DNA of 64,000 bases, taken from NCBI GenBank assembly GCA_014607495.2, contig CP053165.1:6504906-6568905 (forward strand), written 5' to 3'. The position numbers and the translations under genes were made by a program. The stretch's first letter is position 1; each line of letters begins with the position of its first letter. Below, in pieces: positions 44,954-55,110 of this stretch. Origin of the DNA: Carposina sasakii (lineage: Eukaryota > Arthropoda > Insecta > Lepidoptera > Carposinidae). The notes under the pieces are model-generated. The model made no database searches and had not been told where the DNA came from. It worked only from the letters and a program-made list of their open reading frames with translations.

Positions 44954-46745
44954 GCGGTAACACTTGATCACGAACGCGCAAAAAGAACTCTTTTTATTGA
45001 AGAAAATAGTGTGGATAACGAATTTTGATGCTACATACGTTGTCGAACTAACTCATACGTATAATTAACTCGTGCCATAACCACAAGCAGTGCTTCAGAA
45101 AGACCAGTAGAAAGACTTTGATATAAATGGCCCATTGATTCGGACGTAGTACCTACCTAAGCACACAGCAAAGGTCTAGGGCTAGTCGTTCGTCTGAGCT
45201 AGCCTTCTATCGAAGCATGTTCTGAAATTAGCATGTTAGCTGGAACTGGAATTGCACACGTTGTCCTTTTGCAACGGCTGTCGCTTCGGAACGCATTCCT
45301 ATGCTCGATGTTCGTGCGATTCGATTTGTTCGATTTGCGAGAGCTGCCCAACATTACGTTTGCACATACCGATCAGTGGTTCGAGCGGTGATGTAAATTC
45401 CATCATTATTCGAATTAGCACTAAAACTCCTCCATAAAATCTTTCATTAGTCCAATAATGCTCTGCCAGAATACGTAGGTACGTCAACAACGGCGCCTTC
45501 CATAATATTACTCGTTTGTATAAACCAAAATAAACATACTTAGGTACCCTATATCTATAATCAGATTCCCTAAGGATGATAATAATATAATGGTCAAAAT
45601 TGACCATTTATTCAAAACTGGAACTTACTATCAGACATTTGTAATACTTTGCAGGGACCTAATTCTAAAGACTTTTCTATCAGAAAAAAGTACAAGAAAA
45701 AGTAAACATCTCATGGTTCTACACAGTATGAGACTAGAGTTGTGAAAATTCTTCAAAAAATTAAAGACGCACGCAAGAGCAATCAACCTTCAAAGTTAGG
45801 TTCCTTGTATCAACCCATACCTGATGTTGTACGAGTGATGTAAATTGATATTGTTTGTTTTCTTATGGTTTTCTTCATGAAGATCCTGCGCGAAGGCATC
45901 CTTATTTTTTGCTTCAATCACTTACGTTCATCAATGCAACACACACTTCACTCGCTCAACGCGGAGAAGTAAGATTTATTGCTGTCTATCCTAACTCGAG
46001 TTTACTTATTTGTATTTAAGCGAAAGTAAAATTGTTGGCAACTAGGCAGCTGCTTGAATTAGATTCAGCTTGGATTCTGTTATATTGGGTAAGTTTTATT
46101 ACACTCTAGTCTTGTTTATAATTTATGGATATTTGAAGAGTTAGTACCTTACTGTAGGTAGCTAGACTGTTTCATTGATAAATAGGTACTCTTCATTTAG
46201 GTATACCTTCTGTAGGTGGACATTTAAAAAAATCATTAACGGCATTATGTAGGTATACCATAATCAAATTAAGATTTCCAATATTTTGAGTTCCACAAAT
46301 TGGACAATGGGGAAAAAAGCCGTCCTTCCATCAAGTTTTGTCCAGTAAAGGCACCATTGCATAAAATTTACACAAAGTAGGTAGGATCTTACATTACTGT
46401 TCTTATATTACCTGTTTAAGCCTGTGTGTGTATGTATGACTATTAGGTAACCTCTGTAAATTGGTTGCGGTCTACAGAGTTGCAATTCTTGAAAGTGAGA
46501 GGAGCAATAAAGCAACTTTTTCCAATTCCAGTCTATTGATCGATCGATTATTTGTATCGCTTAATGATGTCTTTTAAACGAAATATTATGTTGCTCCTAG
46601 CTAGGTCCCTACATAACACCAGATAAATGTAGACAATAAATAAATACAGAAGACAGCTAACGAATATAGGCAATCAGTACAGTCACGTAGAATTAATCAA
46701 TAATGAGTGCACCTAATTTGGCGTACAGCACGCGTGCTAAACCGT
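44954..46745. other. Intergenic, nothing firm
   Basis: 45240-45400 is GC-richer and could be a regulatory or non-coding exon region. No conserved frame and no named repeat are recognised. Confidence 0.4.
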
Positions 46746-46969
46746 TTTGATACCAACGGCGGATCCAGGGGGGGGTCATGGGGGTCATGACCCCCCCCTG
46801 AGCTGGTTCCAGGACTTAGGTGGACCACTATTTGATCATGATAATTTTATTTATATATTTTGTCACCGTACAGATTTTATGTAACTACATAGGTGTACCT
46901 TCAATATTTAATTAATTTAATATAATGTAATAACTTTGTACAAAGATCACCGACATAGCTCAACGGTCC

Positions 46970-47170
46970 AGCAAGCTGAAGTGGCAATGAGCACATAGCT
47001 CGAAGAACTGATGGCCGATGGAGTCGGAAAGTTAGAGTGGATACCACGTATCGGCAAGCGCAGCTTGGGAAGGCCAACCGCGAGGTGGACGGACGACCTG
47101 GCCAAGGTCGCGGGCGTCGGTTGGATGCAGGCTGCTTCCGACCGGTCGGAGTGGACGTTGTTGGGGCTGT
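46970..47170 (+). mobile_element. RTE-type LINE 3' fragment inside the hAT element
   Basis: The plus strand encodes the same C-terminal LINE pattern as 29460-29644 (WIPRIGKRSLGRP.ARWTDDL). It is cut off before the usual QQW end. Confidence 0.65.
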
Positions 47171-47697
47171 AAATGATGAACTTTGTATGATGGCAAACAA
47201 AACATTTTTATTTTACGTCTAGTTCAGGGCTGCCAGATCGTAAAATTGGATACAAAATATGTATAGTCAGACAGTATACTGTATCCTTGATCATTTCGTA
47301 TAATACGATACAAACGCATACGCCATGAAATGGAACGTGAGTCTCTTGCTTTTCTCGAAGTTGTTTCTAGTAGGATAAACTTAGATGTGACGCCCGCAGA
47401 AGGCTGCCATCTATAAAACCCGGACACTTTTTATGTTAGGGGAAATCTGATTAACTTGATATAATGATATGTTTTGCAATTACGCCATTTATAAAATGGC
47501 AAAAAATTTGGTGGACCAAATGTAGCCGCCCTGCTCCGCTCATCCTGCTCTATGTATTAGGGACGTAGCTGTGCCGCATCAGCCATACCTACCTAACAAT
47601 GATACGGGGCTTCTGGCCTAACACAAAATTAATGTGTGAGAATAATAAAATATAATATAAAATTTTTAATAAATAAAATGAAAAAATTTTTGAAAAA

Positions 47698-47780
47698 ATT
47701 CCTCACCCGGGTGGGAATCAAACCCACGACCTCTGCATTCCGCGTGACAGCGCTCTCACCACTAAGCCACCGGGTCAATT
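47698..47780 (-). repeat. tRNA-headed SINE or tRNA pseudogene
   Basis: The minus strand reads 'tgacccggtggcttagtggt', then 'gtcgtgggtttgattcccac' and 'ccgggtgagg'. A and B boxes are good, but the acceptor ends pair poorly with the tRNA spacing and an A/T-rich tail follows. Confidence 0.5.
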
Positions 47781-48239
47781 ACTCGGATGACGAATTTTAC
47801 CATCTCTTTTCCAAATTACATATTGGCAACGTTATTTTTCATCCCGATAGCTATGCACTAGCCAAATCTCGGCAAACAAAGCTGAAACCCTCAGCACAAT
47901 GTTTAAAGATGAAACGCTTTCATCTTTAAAATATAATAGTAAAAATGCTATTTTTTACAAAGAAATAATCGAAGCTTCAACAGTAGAAAAAGGCTAATAA
48001 TTATCGTTCGCTTCACCTGCATCAGCATTACCATGATGCATTAGCGATCGTCATAAATTCTCGATAGAGCATGCATTATCGAGAAATAAATGGCAACAGT
48101 GTGCGAAAAAACCCCTAAAAATATCGCGCTCGCTCCGCTCGCGCTATAATATTTTAACTTTATATATTTTCAAATTTAATTTTATATATTTTTAACACAT
48201 TCAGTGCCGGCGACTACTTATTACATGTGTATGTTTCTT

Positions 48240-48385
48240 ACTTTTTATGTCTACAAACGGATGGAGCGATTTTAATAAAATTTTGTATGGAGTTAGCCGA
48301 CACCCTGGATTAACACATAGGCTGTTTTTTGTAGTTTTTCTGCAGTTCACGTGGACGGAGTCGCGGGCAACAGCTAGTTTTAATT
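48240..48385 (-). repeat. MINE/Helitron-like repeat, reverse copy
   Basis: 'agttagccgacaccctggat' and 'cgtggacggagtcgcgggca' are the reverse complement of the 12853 copy. Confidence 0.6.
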
Positions 48386-48507
48386 TAATAAATAACTTTA
48401 ATGTATAATGCGACCAAATTTCGTATAATTCCAGATACCAAACTGTATTCCCGCGATTTATTTGCTGGCAGCCCTGCCCCCTTATAGCCTACCTAACTAG
48501 CAAACGC

Positions 48508-48630
48508 AAAGCGATAGCGAAAATTGTACAAAAATCGCTCATTGCTTGTCAAATTCGTATTACGTAAAATGAATTACAAAGGAACTTTGACATTTCAAGG
48601 CGAATATTGTACAATTTTTGCTATCGCTTT
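48508..48630. repeat. Small hairpin element
   Basis: Arms 48508-48528 and 48610-48630 (aaagcgatagcgaaaattgt and complement) pair at 20 of 21 positions. The GC-rich flanks 'tttgcttcggctttgctatt' repeat the motif. Confidence 0.6.
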
Positions 48631-49355
48631 GCTTCGGCTTTGCTATTGCTTTTACGTAATCAGGGGGCCGGTCTAGCTAGACTCTGTTAGAAACCCTTGT
48701 CGTACCACCTTTGTGGAGTTTTGCGTCATACCCCTCGACATACCTTTAGATCATTCAAATCATTCACCACGGTTATGGAATATAAATTCGGCTGCCTCAT
48801 TCCGAGCGTGATAGTGCTTCTCTGGATGTCTTCAAGAGAAGATGGCAATATGTACGTGTATATGTACAGGTTATGTGTTAAGTTTTTCAAGTAAAGAATA
48901 TTTTTTTTAAGTACATTTATAAAATACCTACTTTTTACTTGTATTTATTGTTATCAAATCAAATTATAAGTTCTTGACTTGACCACGACTATGTGACCCC
49001 CTCCTGACGCCAAAGCTGGATCCGCCCTTGTTTGATACGCGGTTGCTCAATCTTGCTACTGATCTGCGTTCACTTGTAGGTAGTCAGATTAAACAATTTG
49101 ATAGTTTAATCGGTTAATAACTAAGAATATCTGGAAAAAATGGTGTCAGAGACGAAAGAATAGGAAAGGAGAATGGAAAGTTTGCCATGCATTTTTAATG
49201 AAATGAAAATGATTATTTATTTGTTCATAACATGGTACTTAAAATAAAGTTATTATAATATTTGATTAAATTATTACATTATTCAATCAATTAGCACAGT
49301 TTTATGAATGTATTTTTTTTTATATTAATACATTGGTAAAATTCCGAATAAGTAA

Positions 49356-49664
49356 TTAGGATTTTAGACTAACTACATTAGGTACACGTTGTACATTTGT
49401 TAACTTTTTCATGATCGTAAAAAAGGGAATTACATGTGAACCGTCTACCAAAAAACTATTCAGAACTTTTTGCTGCGAAACTTGTACGGTTATAAATCGC
49501 CGGTTCTTATGCCACGAGGCGGTGCGCACACGCAGCATGTCTGCAATTTGATATTCATTATACGCGCGTGATTTCAGCGCATACACTCCATCAACACTGC
49601 CGGGCCACAGAGTGACAGAAGTTGGTAACAGTAATAAAACTATTGATCTAACTGCAGTAAACAT
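49356..49664 (-). CDS. Unassigned 102-codon frame with signal-peptide-like start
   Basis: From the Met at 49664 the frame reads MFTAVRSIVLLLLPTSV..., a good secretory signal, then a polar 75-residue tail without recognised motifs. There is no clear promoter, poly(A) signal or homologue that I recognise. Upstream is a 28-bp perfect palindrome. It may be a chance frame or a single exon. Confidence 0.15.
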   Translation of the reverse strand: MFTAVRSIVLLLLPTSVTLWPGSVDGVYALKSRAYNEYQIADMLRVRTASWHKNRRFITVQVSQQKVLNSFLVDGSHVIPFFTIMKKLTNVQRVPNVVSLKS

Positions 49665-49676
49665 ACAATAAACTAA

Positions 49677-49704
49677 ATGGCTAATAGAGCACTCTATTAG
49701 CCAT
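49677..49704. repeat. Perfect palindrome with 13-bp arms
   Basis: ATGGCTAATAGAG - CA - CTCTATTAGCCAT. Confidence 0.7.
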
Positions 49705-49801
49705 CGTGAATACCAACCTACCAATGGCCAATTCATACCTATAGAATATATTTTCTACAAGGACTAACTAATGAATGGTCAAATATAAGTGGTAGCACGT
49801 T

Positions 49802-49945
49802 TTTAACCGACTTCAAAAAGAGAGGTTATCAATTCGTCTGTATGTTTTTTATTTTTATTTTTTATGTGTGTTACCTCAGAACTCCGTCGTTTATGAACCG
49901 ATTTCAATTTTTTTTTATAGTTATTTAAAACCTTTTTTACAAGGT
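49802..49945 (+). repeat. Dispersed repeat ('aaccgacttcaaaaa' family), short copy
   Basis: 'taaccgacttcaaaaagaga' head and 'caattcgtctgtatgt', as at 23504. Confidence 0.55.
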
Positions 49946-50554
49946 AGTTGATCTACCGTATATCTGTACTAGGAACTACAACTGCCTATATCATAACTCC
50001 ACCTTACGATTTCACAAGTAATCATGTGATTGATTGACTTTCCGCTTGTTGCGTTTGTATGCACTTTTCAGTCTGATAGTTTTGCGTTCATGTACCTACC
50101 TTTATTATGTACCTATTTCTGAAGTACCTACCTAGTACAGAAACGGCTTTATTTATTTTAAGTTATGAGTAATTTTATTTATATTATTAATTTTGTATTT
50201 TTATTGTTATGAGTTAATTTAAGATGGTTATGGTTTTCTCGTTATCGCATTTGCTTGATCAGCTCTAATGATAATGTTTTATATAGGTGAATAAATAAAT
50301 AAATTCTATTTAGCCTTTGATTGACATTTACCTTTAGTTGTACTCGTACATCTACTTCGAAGCCTTTCGAGAACTAACATGAATTACATACCAGGGATTC
50401 TTTTCGAAACTGTGCTGTTTCTTTTCTGCAGGCTTATCGGCTATATTTTTTGACAATTCAGAGTGGTGAAACTTCAAATGGAAATGGTATAATGTCTTGC
50501 CAGAAGTAAAATTGGCAATACCCACATACTCGCCACTTCTATATTCCGCGTGGT

Positions 50555-50815
50555 GCCGGCAGAGTAGAATTCGTACCACCCCATGTCTGCCCGTAGGTAT
50601 CGTACGAGGCGATTAAGGGTTTCTGGGAGGTGGGCAGCAGCGCCTCCCGTGTTGACAACACAGTCCAAAATACAAACTGCGGTCACCAACCCACCTGCCC
50701 AGCGTGGTGACCATGGGCAAATAGCCCCTATGGCAGTCTTGTGGCGTGCTCTGGGGGAGGCCAGCGTCCAGCAGTGGACTGCAACAGGCTGATGATGATG
50801 ATGATAATGATGATT
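50555..50815 (+). mobile_element. RTE-type LINE 3' end with (GAT)n tail
   Basis: 'ccacctgcccagcgtggtga', 'ccagcagtggactgcaacag', then a GATGATGATGAT tail, the full 3' terminus of the family seen at 31168. Confidence 0.7.
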
Positions 50816-50849
50816 GTCTACTACGACTATTTATTTGGCTTTGTCGCCA

Positions 50850-53800
50850 AATAAATAGTCAAACAGAGTAACTTTAATTTATAAACTTTATTTTTCATTT
50901 TACAGCTCATATCAACAGTACCCGAACATTTCAAAATCATCTAAGTTACGGTGTGTTTTATTTACCACAGACGAGCAAATTAATAAAATTGCCCAATGTG
51001 TGAGCAATTATGATTGTATGCAGAACCGCGGACCGTAGCTAACTAAAATATTTTGGTAATCTTTTAATTCATCAAATTACTTGTTTAACAAGGCTTTGAA
51101 AGTGAAAAGTGTAGATTTGACGATTTGCAGATTCACTTTTAGCAGTTCACATAATCGTTAATAATCATCACTCATGTTTACTTTTGGAATTCATCTTTTG
51201 ATATGTCTACGTATTCGATTAGTAGAGATATGTAACTTTACTAGTTGTACATATAGATAAATTATAAAACGATTTGATTGCCGTTTTACAATAGGTTCTT
51301 ATTTTGGAAACTTTCTCTCAAAGCTTTGAAGCTAATACAAAGTATTACTTAGTACGTACATAACCTATAACGACTTGAGTATGGTACGGTCAAAAACAAA
51401 GTTGTAGAGTCATGACTTTAGTATTCGTGAAGTGTCTTATTCTCGTTTTCGAAATAGGTTTTCTCCAAAACAGTATCTCTAATGACTTATTATGAAACTA
51501 AAGGATATTATGTAAGCACATAGTGTGTGTTTTGATGTATCTTTTGACGCCGATAGCGATCAGAGAGTGTTTAATAGCACCTATAAAAGAGTTGTCATTG
51601 TTCGCGATATCGTGCTATACTTAATTGCTGTCATTTGTAATAATTACTGCTATGTATGCGGATATTATGTTTTAATATACGGCAATTTGTTATTGAGGGC
51701 ATTTGTGGATCTCGTGATAGGAGTAGCGAGAAATTTTAGAAGATTTTCGACCTGTGATTATTGCCTTTTTTCTCTCTTACCTACTACTACTCCAGCATTC
51801 ACCTACGTTTGTCTGAAATTAGTTGGACTGTGATAATAACTCATTAGCAGCCTGTAATTGTTAACTAATTACTCAGATACTATAGATAGATTTCCTTTAA
51901 AAATCACAGCTAAAAATAAACAGTAGGCACGATGACGGCTCCACAGATTATTTAACGTCGTAGCTCGTTATTTATTTACAGAATAGAACAATCATTGTGA
52001 TGTCAACGTCCGAAACAAGTGATAATGGCAATTGTCATTACCATTATGACGTAAGAAATTTTTGTCAGTCTGTTTATCGATAGGGTGCGCCCGCGCATAG
52101 TGAAAGCCGCGAAAGCGAAGGACCCGCGGCGTTTAACCACATTCGATTGTGTTACTAACAACATGGTCGGTAAGATGCATTTTCCTATGAGAATTGGTTT
52201 AGAAAGACTTGCATATTAGGTAAGGTCACATGCGTGGAATATTCTATACTTACTATCGGAGGTGTGTGGAGAGGCATAAAAACTATACATATACGATTGT
52301 TTGTACGTTTACGATGTCACAGAGCATGACTTTTAAAGAAATCGTATTGATCCCTATAGTGTACCTATATATGTGTTTCTTTGTAAAGAAAGTTCTTTAT
52401 TTAATTGTTTATCTTTAAAAAGATAATATATTTGGAAGACATAGTCAATTATTATACATTGAACTTGTGGTACAAAAAATATGGTAGAGTCCACTTTACA
52501 GTTTAAATAACAACATAAATCTAAGTCTAATAATGAAATGGGATCCAAACACATCTAGCAAAAAGTTATAACTTTTTTTATCGTCAATACCATATAACAG
52601 GTAGGTAGTGTATCTGCTACACCGACGGTAACGACACCCATTACTTGTTGATGTTGTGTCAGTTTTACCACTTTGTAACAGACATACGACACACGACTTC
52701 CCTCCTGCCGTGGACTTCCTTTATGCTGTCTAATTAGGTATTGTGGACGTTAAAATAGGTACCCTGAGTATTCTGGCCACATTCCAACACATCCGTTACT
52801 TACTGGGTGCACGGTTAAGCCCGGTGATTGCTAAGATTAACCATTACATACAGTGAAAAAAGTGAAAGAACATAAAGAATAAGGTTGTAACATTTTTGTA
52901 AGATATTTTTAATCTATCTTGTCCATGGTCCCAGAATATGTAGGTAATCTGATATACCGTGCGTGTATGTGTGTGTGTGTGTTTACAAAACTTTTATATT
53001 TAGGTAGATACAAAAATAATTGATATAAGTATCTACTTATTTTTTTTACTTTTAAAAAAGCACACAAGAAAAACACACTCTACCTATACTTACCTTTTTC
53101 ATAACAAACGTATTACATTCCTGAACTTTACGTCTACCTACTCATGAATGACAGTAGCTCCTAAACTTTCACCAATTTTGTAAACAAAGATGACACAATT
53201 CGAGAAAGTTCTCGAATAAACCTACCTATTCGATGAATATCTCATATTGTCCAAGTTTTATAACTCTTGATATGGTTATATTGGTAGGTGGAAACCAGTT
53301 TTCGCTTCCCCCGGTTAACTTTTATTGTTGGAGAAAGATAGCAAGTTGTAAGTAAAGAGACAGCAACCATGTAGCAAGGTTTGAAAATCTAGGTTTATGT
53401 AGCTGCCAATTTCAATAACCGATCTTGAGAGATTTTTTTGCATATCTCAGATTTAATCTTCTATTTTTTTTTTCAACAAAATTCAAAACTAAGAATAAAA
53501 AATCTGAGATTCTTTTTGATCTCCAGCTGGACGAATTGGCCGTATACATAACGTAAATTAGAAAAACTTATCAACAATCTCGGATTTCTTAAACTCTTAA
53601 TTTGAAATTTTGTATGAAAGCAATTGAAAATTAAAATCTGAGATATTGGCTTTTAGTATTCTTATATATTATGGTAGGTAACTTAATAAATTAGAAAATC
53701 CTGCAATCGAGATGTCATGTCACTATAACCAGTAGGTATAGCTATAGGGTAGAGCGACTGCTTGACTCCACAATGGTAACTATCCTGCTATAAGATGGTA

Positions 53801-54410
53801 TATGGTTGGTTATGCTTCTGATTGACCTATCTGGACAAATGATTTTGAAAATATTGAAATAAGTAATCAAGTTATCGTTCTACAGATCTTTTTATAAGCA
53901 GATGGTGCAGATGTTTCCATATCAGCTGCTTCGAAATTGATCTGTGATTGGGTTTTTGAGCTGAGCTTTGTTATTTATTATAATCCGATTCCGAACATAA
54001 ATGAAATTGAATTACTTAAAAAATAGTTAGCCTAGTTTATATTAGCATTAGGTATATAGGAAGCCCTGGTAGGTAAAATTGGCCCACCTCTGCGACTCCT
54101 GTAAGTCAGGATCAACAAAGGCGACTAGAAAGATGCAAATAAAGCATAGAAGATCCTGTGAGGAAATAACAATAGTAGTAGGAAGAATGTCGTCAATAAA
54201 TGAAGAACTCCACTAATTATCTAAATACATATATCATACCGATTTCTTAGAAGCATCAAATGCAAAATTGCAAACTGAATGACGTCATGATTTTTCAATT
54301 TTGCAGATTTTTCAATTTTTCAAGTTTGTCAATATTGCAGAACATAGCTAAGAGGTACTAGCAAAAGTGTAACTTACTACTCACTCAAAGTAGCTACCAT
54401 TTATCTCAAA
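50850..54410. other. Long AT-rich stretch, no firm gene
   Basis: Two points only. 52084-52140 is GC-rich, followed by ATGGTCG|GTAAGA at 52163, which looks like a promoter and a tiny first coding exon. A (TG)n microsatellite is at about 52965-52982. The rest shows nothing I can support. Confidence 0.4.
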
Positions 54411-54417
54411 TTAGTTG

Positions 54418-54625
54418 AATAAGCGGTTTCCACAGAACTCCACAGAGGAATTCAAGTTATCTGGAACCCGCAAGATATTTCCCTTGGTGTTTATGTAAGC
54501 AAGGAAAAGCATGTCGTAGCCAGCAGGCATGACTGGAGGGCGACGACCTTCGGCAGCCGTCCTCGGACGCGGAACAGATGTTCTCGTAATCACAGAAGAC
54601 GGGATTTGCGTGCGAGATACCGAGA
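54418..54625 (-). CDS. Orphan exon-like frame, minus strand
   Basis: The minus strand is open for about 70 codons and ends at a stop at 54418-54420. The sequence is protein-like (e.g. PRPRTAAEGRRPPVMPAGYD, then AYINTKGNILRVPDNLNSS) and the codons are GC-richer than the surroundings. A 'gtcgccctccag' acceptor-like site is inside. It may be a last exon or a processed fragment. No family recognised and no partner exon found. Confidence 0.25.
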
Positions 54626-54834
54626 CAGGTATTTTTTTACTTTACTTGACTTTACCAATGGAGGCAGCGCCTTCATATTGAGTTAACTCGGAGTTCTGGG
54701 ATTAGATGCTTTCCTTAGAGTGGATTTGGCCAAAATATTGCATAAAGTGTAAAGACATAATTTTCAGCACCCTTATTGGTGCTTCACTAGAATACATCAG
54801 CTAACCTAACGACATATGCTTTCATAATATCGTT

Positions 54835-54955
54835 AGGGTCTCAAATAATTTTGGGGAGTTCTCTCGGGCGATAACTTAGCAATTTTTCATTGATTGTCTG
54901 CAGTTCTGATTACCCCAATTTTGGGAATGCAGCCGTGTGTATTATGCACTTACTT
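54835..54955 (+). repeat. Dispersed repeat family X, diverged copy
   Basis: 'gttctctcgggcgataactt' and 'gcagttctgattaccccaat'. Confidence 0.5.
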
Positions 54956-55007
54956 ATAATAATAATAAGTAGTCCCGAGAATTTAAAAAAAGATACAAAA
55001 TAATAAT

Positions 55008-55110
55008 AATAAAATTCTTTATTGCACATTGAAACAGTTTGTACATGGGCGAACTTAATGCTTTGTAGCATTCTCTACCAGTAAACCACTATTTCTGGCG
55101 AGAATGTGTA
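55008..55110 (-). mobile_element. LINE 3' end fragment (antisense)
   Basis: The minus strand reads 'gagaatgctacaaagcatta', then 'gtgcaataaagaatttta' and (TTATTA)n, a LINE-style 3' tail. Confidence 0.55.

Larger units (their letters stand above)
47225..48476. mobile_element. Nested TIR element (1252 bp) with CAGGGCTGCCAG ends
   Basis: A perfect 12-bp inverted repeat, CAGGGCTGCCAG at 47225 and CTGGCAGCCCTG ending at 48476. The CAGGG start suggests hAT-like transposons, but no 8-bp duplication is visible, so the class is unproven. It contains a SINE head and a MINE copy. Confidence 0.55.
46754..49030. mobile_element. hAT-type DNA transposon, 2277 bp, exact 8-bp target duplication
   Basis: Left end CAACGGCGGATCCAG and right end (inverted) CAAGGGCGGATCCAG match at 14 of 15 positions. 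TTTGATAC flanks both sides (46746-46753 and 49031-49038). The interior has no intact transposase. It is filled with other repeats: an RTE fragment, a second TIR element, a SINE head, a MINE copy and a hairpin. It is a non-autonomous or decayed element that collected insertions. Confidence 0.8.

Noticed and set aside
47698..47780. Possible tRNA gene on the minus strand
   Set aside because: A and B boxes are present but no proper acceptor pairing; flanks look like a SINE, so listed as a repeat.
50352..50579. Minus-strand frame that might be an exon upstream of 49356-49664
   Set aside because: Its upstream half overlaps an RTE-type LINE 3' end and no splice pair joins the two frames in phase.
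51525..51833. 102-codon frame rich in Cys, Tyr and Val
   Set aside because: AT-rich composition like the surroundings and no domain or splice context; likely chance.
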